Shown piece by piece: positions 1 through 12,000 of a stretch of DNA of 43,239 nucleotides. The first letter of the stretch is position 1; each line of letters starts with the position of its first letter. The position numbers and the translations under genes are program-made. This DNA is from an uncultured Clostridia bacterium (GTDB lineage Bacteria > Bacillota > Clostridia > Christensenellales > UBA1242), in contig CAMEKS010000007.1 of the NCBI GenBank assembly GCA_945921465.1, forward strand, positions 1-43,239, given 5' to 3'. The notes under the pieces were generated by a model. It worked only from the letters and a program-made list of their open reading frames with translations. It was not told the DNA's origin and ran no database searches.

Positions 1-3000
1 TCTGTTAACTTTGATGCAAAGACACAGACAGAGCAAGATCTAAATATATATGCACACAATTACACATCTAGTGCTAATCGTACTACGCAACTATTTGGTA
101 CTTATGTAACTTCATCTAATGGTACTAGAAGTTATAAGGATGTGGTGGCAATAGGTGGTATTGCTGGATACAACCAAGGTGCTATCATAGATAGTTACAA
201 CAAGGTAGATGTTACCAATAACACAACCAATGGTGCTGCGTTAATTGCTGGAGGTATAATTGGTTATGCAGACCAGGGCACATATATTGGCTACACCTAT
301 ACTACTGCCAATGTAATTGCTAAGCAAATTATTGGTGGATTAATCGGTTACTATCGATTAATAGAGTTAAATAAGGCTATCAATAATGACATTACAATAG
401 AACATTGTATTGCACTTAACCAATGGGATGGTCAGGTAGAGGCTATAATCAAGAACAACCTAAAGGGAGTATTTGGCAATGACCCAGTCGTAGTGCGTAT
501 GCCAGAACTTGGCAACCAAATGATGACCGATATTTATAAAACTGAGACATTAGAGAATACTTATAAATATGTATTAAATGTAACCAATAATGTGGCATAT
601 AATGTAGCAGTTGGTTCTCTGATAGGTACTATTGGTGGCAACAAGAGTATTACTAATAATGTAGATTATTTCACTGGCAGCTTCTTTACTAATAATAAAT
701 TGGCATTTGACAATATTTCTGCTATTAGTACTACATATGCTACATTCTACAAGACTGGCGAAGCAGGGAATGAGGCTAATTATTACGACAAATATCACAA
801 CCTTGCTGGCGCAGATGTATATTCTAGTGGTGTTACTAAGTGGGATCTAGGCTCAATTGTTAAGACTGCGATATCCGTAGAAGAAGCGACATATGTCTTG
901 ATTGATGACAAAGAAGAAATGCTTCTAGAAGGTAGCGGATATGAAGATACCAACATTATAACTAAGGTAGAATACGAAGCAAACATTAGCAAGTTTAAGG
1001 AAGGATATAAATCATTGTCTGATATGCTTGCTAATAATAAGTTAGTAATCATATCTCCTGCAGATGGCTACAGTCCAACTGAAGTATATTGCGATTACAA
1101 GTTTGATCGAATGTTTGAGAAAACTCAACAATTGCAGTTGCAGACAATTATTGGCTATTTCAATAACTTGGAAGAAATTAATAATGGCCAAAATAGCCAA
1201 GAGATTATAGACAAGAACAATTCGGTTAACTTGTTTGATAATGAGTATAACCAATATCAATACAAAGAGAATGGAGATAGAGATTATTCTAAAGAAGTAA
1301 TTAATATTGATGCTCGATTGGTGGATAGTAGCGAGGTATGGAAGATTCAACGCAACGGGTTCTTGCCAGAATATATTCGTGGCAATTATGAGCGAATAGT
1401 AATTGTCGATAGCACCGAAGACTTGATTTCTATGCTAAGCGACAGCGGAACTAACAAGATTTATCATATTTACAAGAATGATAAGAATTTAGCTGACATT
1501 AATTACAATATATATATTAATAACGAAAATTACACCTATAATTATGCTATGTTCAATAGCGTATTTAAGGGACAAATGATTGGTTATTATTATGACAATA
1601 ATGGTAGCGATAAGCAATCGGATAACAAAGATAATCGTCCTACTATCAATATATATACTGGCAACTCTAAGGGCTTATATTCTCTAATAAGTAGACTAGA
1701 TAGTGCATTGATAGATGGCGTTAACTTCCAGTTCTATATTCAGTATAATGAAGAATATATCAATGTACACGGCAATAGCGCAGGAGCATTTGGCTTACTT
1801 ACTCCTACTATGATATCTACCGATATACACAATGTAGATATATCCATATCTTCAACTTCTAATATCGTAAATCAAAACAAATTGACTCTTGTAGACGATG
1901 TGTCAGAAGAAGGACTATATAATGTCAAGAACTTTGGCCTATTTGCAGGCTCGTCTATTAATGGAACAATTAATAATGTAAATGTTGATATAAATACCGA
2001 TTTGCATATCACTACGGGTATATCTAATACAATTGGCGGATTTGTTGGATATGTGTCTGGTAATATCGTAAAAGATCTACATATCAATAATAATTCAAAT
2101 GGTAAAATGTCTATAGAAATAGACAATCGTAGGGCAGGTACTGGCGAATACTTGTATGTATCTACAGCAATGCCTAAGAACTATTACAACTCAATAACTA
2201 ATATTTCTAGTACTTTGCCTATCGCGGTAGGATACTATGTAGACAATGAGATAGAGCTAAGCAGTTATGGTATCAATTTCGATATTTATGTAGGTGGATT
2301 ATTTGCCAATACAATTGCAGGTAATATCAATACTGCATCATATGTGGCTAATGTTGATATCAACCTGTATAGAACAAGTTCGTCATTATCTTATTATTAT
2401 CTATACCTTGGTGCAATCTCTGGCAAAACAGCTGAATGCAGTATGACTGACTTGACCACATCAGGTAATATAGCTAACAAAGTTAATTTTAATAAATATA
2501 ATATTACAGCACAATATATCAATGCATATATAGGTGGATTAATTGGTTACAATGGCTCTAATTCTCCTATTAATGGTAGCACCAATAAGATTTATAGCAC
2601 TATTACTATCAAGCCACTAGGCATAAGCAGATATTATGTAGGTGGTGCTATAGGTTATAATGCTAATGGTAATAATACTACTAATAATAATATAATTGCT
2701 ATGGGCGATATATTGGTCGATACCAAAGAAAACATTTCTGCAGCTCAATTATTCCTAGGCGGAATAGTTGGCTACTCTGCATCGGGTTCATTCGATAATG
2801 TAACAACTACTGGGGACATCAAGACATATAATTCGGTTAATTTAACTAATGTATCCAATGCAACATACTATGTAGGTGGTATAGTAGGTTATGCTCGCAA
2901 TTGTACTATTACAGACTTTGAAGTATTGGGCGACATCTATTATGTCGTAGGATCCAACAACTACTATGCAGGCGTTATTGGATATTCTAAGAACACAGCT

Positions 3001-6000
3001 ATCAATCTGCAAAGAGGCAAATCTATTGCTAGATTCTATGCTAATCAGCCAGCTCAGGAGACTAAATACAATGCCAACTTGTATTCTATAGCCGAGAATT
3101 GCGTACAGCAATATACTACTCAGATAGTAGAGGAAAATGGCCAGCAAGTAGAGAAACAAATAAAGAATCCTTACTATACTGAAAAGGTATATTATATAGA
3201 GGAATTCTATGCTAAGTATGCTGATTTATACAATTCTTACGAATACTCATCTTCATACAACGGCACACAAGTATATTCGTATTATAATTTAAGCAAAATG
3301 AATATTAATAGTTATGATGAGGCCTTATTATCCAACAACTTATATCAAAAATTAAATCCTACAACTGTAACTGAGAATTCAGGTGATATTACAGAAGATA
3401 AATATTATATTATTAATGGTACTATTAGTAGTATTAAGGATGATTTTAATGGCGTAATTGCTGCTGATCCTAATAATAATACTGCTGATCCTAATAATAA
3501 TAATATTCAATCTATTACTAGTGGCACATTTGCTAATTCTTTAGATAGCAATGCTATTATAAGCGGAATCAAATTAAATGTTAGCAATGCTAGTGATATT
3601 ACTTCCAACTTTATCCCATTTGTTGGCACTAATAATGGTAGAATTATCAATTGTGTAACATTTGGCGAAGTTAGTGGAACTATTAATCCAGAGACTGAAG
3701 AGAATAATATCAAAGTTGTTACTTTTGTCAATGATAACAAAGGCGACATAGTCAGATCTGGCTCGGTAGTTACATTCACTGGTGCCTTCGGTAACAGTAA
3801 TGCCGAGAATAATAAACTAAAAGTGAATTATACTTATGTTAAGGATGCTGAGGGTAAGGATACTTCCACGATAGAGACTATCACAGCTACTCTGTCATTT
3901 ACAGGGCTAGTATATAATAATAAAGGTATGATATCTGACTGCTACTCACTAGTCAATGTCAACCATATTAACAAATCAACTACTCAAGATAGAGACTTGT
4001 TATTTATTAAGGACGGAGGCACTATTAAGACTGCCAAGGATATTAAATCTAGTCAACTTAATATCGCGGGGTTGGTGTATAATCAATATTCTCCATCTAA
4101 TCCTAATGCTAGCATCGGAATTTCTAACTCCTTCCATGCGGGCAAGATATTTGACACTACTACCAGTGCAATCAAATATTCTTATACCAATACTGGAATT
4201 GATGGTACACCTAGTGATACTACATTATTATCAACCAATCCTACCAATGCAATTAATGTATATGCTAATTCGTACAAGGACGATATTGAGGACGGAACTA
4301 ACCAGTACTTTGCAAACAATTCCATAACTAGTTGGCAAAATACTGAGGGGAACAAACAAAATACTATCTATGGTATAGATAACTGCGTCATCCCTAACAC
4401 TTACACCGGCAACGCTATTTGGGTTAAGACCAACAGCCGTGATGTTAACTATAATATGTATTATATTAACAACATCGCTATATCAAGCAATCCTAATAAT
4501 GTCAATACTGGCATCTCAGCAAAATTCGGTATTGAGACTAATACCGCGCAGACTTCAGTAGGCTATATAGATTCTAATGATAAGACTACTAAAGACATTT
4601 TGGATCAGTCATCTAATCTATATTCAGTCCCTGCAAGGGAACAATCAACTAAAGATCCTAACTTTGTATTGTTCCAAGATAAGTCTGATGCTATTATTGT
4701 CGAGACTAGTAGGGATTTGGCTAGATTGCTAAGAGACTATGCTAATAAGCCTTTGGATAATTCGGTTTATATAATAGCTGACGAGTTGGATATGTCGGGA
4801 TTGACCAACAATGGAGCCGGATTCAGTATCGGAAGCATTAAAGAGGACTGCGGTATTTACGGCATAGGCGGAAACCCTATTAGTACTAAAGATAATAAAT
4901 TCTATAGCCAAGGTACAATTATTAAGAACTTGAGTATTGCAAATTCTTTGGTGGGTGACAATAATGGTACAATCACAGGTATAGTATTAGAAAATGCTAC
5001 AGTCGTTAATTCAGACAATGCAACTGCAGTATTGGTCAACAGTAATAATGGAAGAATCTCAGGTGTGACAATTACTGGTGCAAAACTTACTGGTGGCAAA
5101 AATGCTAAATCAGTTGGCTTGGTGGCAGGCATTAACAATGGGACTATAGACAACATATATATTGGCGACTCAACCATATCCAAGGAGTATGGAACAGACT
5201 CTGATGTGATGGGCGGTGCAGTAGGTATTAACTATGGCAAGATGTTATACATATTTGCAGGCACTAGTTCCGAAGCTGATGGCAAAGGCATTATAATGTC
5301 TTATGCTGGCAACTATTCACTTGTAGCAGTAGGTGGATTGATAGGCAAGAATATTAAGAATACAAATCAACCAGATTCCCCAGACCCAATAGTAGACCAA
5401 TTAGGAATACATTTCTCTACCATTACGGCCAATAACTGTAGCAATGTCGGCGGTATCGTAGGCTATGGTGACTTGGATAATGGTGCAGAGATAGAGACTG
5501 CTCGTGCATATGTGTATTCTTCGTCTATTACAGGTAGGCAATATGTAGGCGGCATTGCAGGTCAATCTGCCCAACTTAATGGTGGTGATACTAGCGAAGG
5601 CGAGTATACGCTATTTGTATATAATTCTACTATTACAGCTACTGGTATATCTGATAGTGGCGCGTATGTGGGTGGTATTGTTGGTTCTATGTCTAAAGGT
5701 GAATTATCCAATGCCTATCTACTTAATGTCACTGTAAATGGTATTGATAATTATATTGGTGGCGTAGTTGGTAGTGCAGAAAGAGAAACAAGAAGCATAG
5801 ACAATATCATACTTCACAATATTACAGTTAATGCTAGTGGTAGCTATGTTGGTGGTTTGGTAGGTTATTCTATGGCCAATATATCTAATTGCACTATCAA
5901 TATTGTTAACGTTTCTAATACTTCAATCTCTGGCCAATATACAGCTGGTGCTATTGGATCTAATAATGGTGGTGAATTATCTAGTATTGCTATTAATAAT

Positions 6001-9000
6001 CTTGGCTCTGCAACTAATAACTCTATTTCTTCTGTTTATGCCAACACAATTAATAGAGCATATGTAGCAGGATTGGCTGGATACAATAGCGGAGCAGTTA
6101 GCAATTGCTCGATAGCGAATACTAATGTTTCCGCCAATGATGAGTTTGTTGCAGGTTTTATAGCATACAATAATTCTGAATCTAATGAGATCGAATTAAA
6201 TTGTGTGGCAGCCAATAACGAAACACTTCCAACTCTATCCAATATCAATGTTACTGTTGAAGTAGTAAAAGTAGGGGAGTCATTAACCACTAATGACTAT
6301 GTTGGCGGACTTTTTGGATATTTTAATTCAGGTAAAGTTACTGGCTCAGCTTCAATCACAGACATCACAATTACTGGTGGTCAATTTGTAGGTGGTGTCG
6401 CTGGCGCTAATAATGCTGAGATTAGTCCTACTAACATCACTATTAAAGGTATTGATATCCGTGCTCACCAGTGTGTTGGTGGTGCAGTGGGACAAGCAGA
6501 TGCAACAGTCAAAAATATTACAGTATTGGGTAAAGACGCAAGTAGTTATGCTACAATCAATGCGAGTTGGTATGTTGGTGGTATAGTAGGAAAAGCAACC
6601 AATCAAGATAACGAAATTAGTAATTGCAAAGTACAGTTTGCGACGATTACTTCTACCAACACTACTATGAAAGAATCTAATACAGTAGTAGAGGCTTATG
6701 CAGGTGGTATCGTAGGATTATCAAACAGCTCTATCAAAAATTCAATCGTGTCAGATATCACAGTTGTCGCTAGCGGATATTGTGTTGGTGGAATAGCTGG
6801 TTTGAGCAAAAAAGAGATCACTAATTCATTTGTTGACTCATCCATTGGAACAATTAACAATATCATTTCGTCTAGCGCAGGCGACTTTGTAGGCGGTGTT
6901 ACTGGTTATGCTGAAGGCGAAATATCCAATAGTGGTGCATACAATATCACTGTTTCTGGATACGCTATTTACGAAGCTGCTACAGATGATAGGGCTGCTG
7001 GATATTCATCATATGTCGGTGGTATAGCAGGCTACTCTAAGGCAAAGATAAGTAATGTCGTTGTCAGCACCACATCTTGGTCTATTTCTAATATCATCAC
7101 CTCTACCAAGTCGGATAGCAGATATATCGGTGGTATTGTGGGTTATTATGAAAGGCCAACAGGTCAAAGTGATTCACAACTAACTCAAATTACCGTAGCT
7201 AATACATCGATTAATGGTAATGCCAGTCAATATATTGGTGGTGTTGTAGGTTTTTATAGGGTCAAAGACACGTCAAGTAGCGTCGCTGAATCCGATATTG
7301 GTTATTATAGTACTGTAAATACACCAGATAATCTTAAAGCATTTATTCCAAACACAAATAATAACAAACAAACCATATTTAATGTCACTGTAGACGGTAA
7401 TCAATATATCGGCGGAATTATTGGTTCGGTATACACCTCAATTCCATTTACCTTAAGTAATATGGATCTATATAGCATCCGTGTCTCAGCATCTGGCAGT
7501 TATGTAGGTGGAGTCGTTGGTAGATTAACAAACGAGACGAGAGATGCCAGCGGAAAAGTAACAACAAAAGGTACTTCGACTATCTACGGAATCACTATAT
7601 CTGGCGGAAATACCGAGTCTACCTACTCATCAGTATTCTCATCTACAACAACTGGCCAATATGTAGGTGGCGTGGCTGGTTATGCAGATACATTGCTAGG
7701 AGGAATCAATACATCAAAAGGAATAATTGGGCATCAAATACAGGTATCCAACACCAAGATAGAGTCTGGTGCCAAGTATACTGGCGGTATCGTCGGATAT
7801 ACTAATTCTGTAGCAAACGATTATGAAGGAATCTATTCAGGCAAAGAAACGAATCATAATAATTACCTATTTGTCCTAGACAATATTAATATGGTAGTAG
7901 GTAATAGCGTGGCAGGTGGCGTAGCAGGACACGCCGACTATGTCAAAGGAATATTCCTAATGGAAAACTCTACTATCACCGCCTCTAGTACCACATCGAT
8001 TTCTAGAATAGGTGGTATGTTCGGTGAAATTATCGGTTCCTTGTATAGTGGATTAAGCAGTGGCAGCGGCCCTGCAATGCTGGCCAATTATAACACCATT
8101 ACAGTGAACAATGGTAGTAATGTGATTGGTACAGATGGGGCTGGTATTGGTGGTATTGTTGGCTACTTGGTGTATGAACAAGGTAGTAATATGACTAGTA
8201 TACTTGCCCAACAAGCAATCAAGTCTAATCAACTTACCTTAAATGTTAGTGGTTGCTATGTAGGTGGCGTATACGGATATGTCAAATCAGAGTATGTTAC
8301 TGATGATTGCAATGTATATAGTGGATATACATATGCCAGCACAATCAATTGCTCAGGTGTTGCCGAATATGTAGGCGGCGTAATTGGTAAAGCAGACCAA
8401 GCAAACCTATATAGAATGCTTGTAAACGATGTAATTATTAATGTTTCTGGCACATATGGCCACTATGTCGGCGGAATTGTTGGCGAATTAACAGGTAATA
8501 TCGAAGAAGCCACAGTATCTGAATGGGGTAATGGGCTATCCATTACCACTACAGGTAGATATGTGGGCGGTATTGCCGGCAAAGTAAAAGGCAAAATCAC
8601 TGGCAATATTTATTTGCTTAGCCAAGTTAGTATTACTTCCACATTCTCTGGCAACTACACGGTGACCGAAAATGGTCAAGGTGTAGGATTGACCAAGGTA
8701 TATGATGTGTATCTTGGTGGTGTAGTAGGTTATATTAGTGGTGAACTTGGAAAGGCAAACAAAACATCTGATAACAATCTAGTCAAGATTAAAAATATGA
8801 ATATATCTGCTTTGCAGGGTGTAGTAGGTGGCGTTGCAGGTTGGGCTGATTATATTTATAGCAATATAGATATACAAGGTATCAATATCAACTGTGCAGG
8901 ACAATCAGTAGGTGGCGTTGTTGGTTACCTTAACAAAGAAATGAAAGGCACAGGAGATAATACCTACGCCGCAGTCAAAATTCGTGGTATTAAGAATTTT

Positions 9001-12000
9001 GAAACAATCACAGGAGATCAATTTGTAGGTGGCATTACTGGTGGTGGAACAGTCCTAAAATATTATGATGGTTCAAATATCCGAACAATAACTGATACGA
9101 GCAAAGAATATACTTATAATGTTGTTCCAACGCAGTATATATACGGCAGTGAAGATGAAAGCAAAAAATATTTTGGTAAATCTCTATTAACCGATAGTAA
9201 TTTCCAAACTATCAAAAATATATATAATGGCAAAACCGTTAACTTTACATTTATGAAATCTGATCGCACAGTACTTGCAAATAATGTTCCTGTTACTAAT
9301 TTGGATGGTACATATAACTCATATAAAAATGATATTTATTACATATTATGTAGTGATGGTACAGAATACTCCAATGCGTACTTCAAAATTAATGATATAG
9401 TATATAATGTTAATAGTTATGCCGATAATAGTGGAAACCCTAAGGACAGTAAACTAATATTATATACCAGTGTAGGTACATATAAATTTGAACATACTTA
9501 TGATACTGCTACAGGTAATTCTGTATACATAGACGTACAAAATATAGCAAAGTCTATATCATTAGACAATATCGAATATGCACAATTTACTGATGGAAGT
9601 GGTAAAGTAATAGAAACTTATGGAATGGAAAATGTGGCAGGCTCTATACAGGATGAGAATGTTACTAAGTCAATATTGTCATACTTGTCTGAATTGGGTG
9701 ATGGAACGCTTATTTTATATAACAAATATGATAAGGTTGTTGCGCAATACAGGCAAAGAGATTTCAAGGCCAATGTAAATGGTACAAAGGCTGTAATAGA
9801 CAATATTCAAAATACCAATTGTCAATATGTTAAATATGTGACTGATGATAGCAAAATCTATGTATTTGGGCAATCATACACATATTCTAAGAATCATATC
9901 TATAATATGTATCTTAGCCTTGCCGAAAGGTTGGGAAATAATATAATTATTACTATTAAAGGACCAAAAGATACTAGTCCCCGTACTGTTTATGGTAGTA
10001 AATACAAGGATATATTGCAAGAAGTCAGAGAAAATGGATTGGATAAATTTGAAATTAATAGTGTTACTATCAAAGAAATAGAGCAAGGGTCTTTAGGTCA
10101 AGGTGGCAATAATTATTTCATCTCTGTAGACAACCTTAATATCGAAGCTAGCAACTATGTTGGTGGCGTAATAGGTTACTCTGGCAACAACGATAATATA
10201 GTAATAGATAACCAAGGTCACGTGGTTGGTTGTACTATCTCTGCCACAGGCGACTATGTGGGCGGCGTAGTAGGATTTGCTGCAGGCACCAACGCTATTA
10301 TAAGTGGCGTGTCAAAGGCAAATACTGTTACTGGTAAAGATTATGTCGGCGGATTTGCTGGATTGCATACTGGCGGAATAATTAATTCTTCGCAATATAG
10401 CACCGAAAACAATATATCTGGTAATATGTACATCGGTGGTGTAGTAGGACATACATCTGGCAATATGTCAGCCAAGATTGGCAATAGCAATATATCTGGT
10501 AAATCTTATGTGGGTGGTATTGCTGGTAGAATTGCTTCAACTGACACAGTAGAGTTTGGTACAACCTTTGTTAAGTCTAGTACTATAGAGGGTGAGACAT
10601 ATGTAGGTGGTATTGCGGGAAGTATAGAAGTAAAGAATACTTCTCAAAGATTGGATCAATATATTGGTATCTACGATAGTACTGTTAAGTCTATACTTAA
10701 CTCATCCGATACTTATACCTATGTAGGTGGAATCTTCGGCTATGCTAGTAGTAGTATTACTGATGTAACAAAAGGTATATTTATTAACCAAATAGAGACT
10801 ATCAATACGCTAGTCAATGGTGTATCTGGCGTAGGTGGCGTAGTCGGCGTAATGGCAGGAACACTAACTAGCGCTAGAGATAGCATTAAAAAAATCGGTG
10901 GAATCTATGTAATAGGCGACAAGTTTGGTAAATATGCTATTACTGGCAACTCTGGTGTAGGTGGAGTAATTGGTATATTGCAGAATTATTCTAATACTAG
11001 AGCAGGTTGGTACAAATCTAGTTCATTTGTAATGGATTACAAGATCGGCGACTTGGCTGCCAATAATGTTGGCGGCATTATAGGTTTGGCAATCAATGCG
11101 GGCGGCGGAATGGATGGCAGTATGCGTGTAGTCAATGGGCTTAATACGTCTACTGCGGCAGGTGGTTTGAGTCTAGGATATGGCACAGGCTCAATATCTC
11201 ATAACAATGTTGTTAATAATAATATGCAATATTCTACCGCTCCATCTTCGGATAATTTCTACATCCAAGGTAACTCTAATGTCGGCTCATTGGTCGGCGG
11301 TATAGATAATTCTGATAATAGATCTAAGAGTATTACTGTACCAAGACTTACCGCTAGTACTATTAATAGCAATGTTATAGGCAATAGCAATGTGGGTGGT
11401 TGGTTCGGTAGTGTTACTGGAGCTGATGTTACTGTTGCAAATTACAATGCGTCTAAGTCACCAGCAACAGACTTTGAAGCTAATGGATACTATGCTACAT
11501 CTATTCAAGCAACTGGTAATAATATAGGTGGTGTATTCGGATATATGTCAGATAGTTCTACCAATGGCAATATGTTTGTATTACCTACGATCAATGCTAC
11601 TTCGTCTAACTACTTAGGTGGTGCAATAGGTTATGCTATTAATACTGATGTATCTAATATATTTATAAATGGTTCTGAATCGTCCAAAGTATTTATTACT
11701 GGGCAGAACTATATAGGTGGTATTGCTGGGTACTTTGGCAGAGATGATGCTGACAAGTCCGCTATCATGACTAATTGCGGTATTACATATACTGCGGTTA
11801 AGGGCGACTCTATAGTAGGTGGCATAATTGGTCAGTGCGTCAATGCAGGAGTATCTAATGTAACTAACGACACCAACTCTACCGTAGATGGTAACCAATA
11901 TGTAGGCGGTATTATAGGATACTTGTATTCTACTGATGAATTGCCTACCGCAACTACCGTATCTTCTCTTAATATTATAGAAGACGAGTTTACTCCGGTA

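Noticed and set aside
3956-4327. 123-codon plus-strand ORF inside the giant gene
   Set aside because: Shadow frame of a repeat-rich, AT-rich gene; no ribosome site or recognisable protein.
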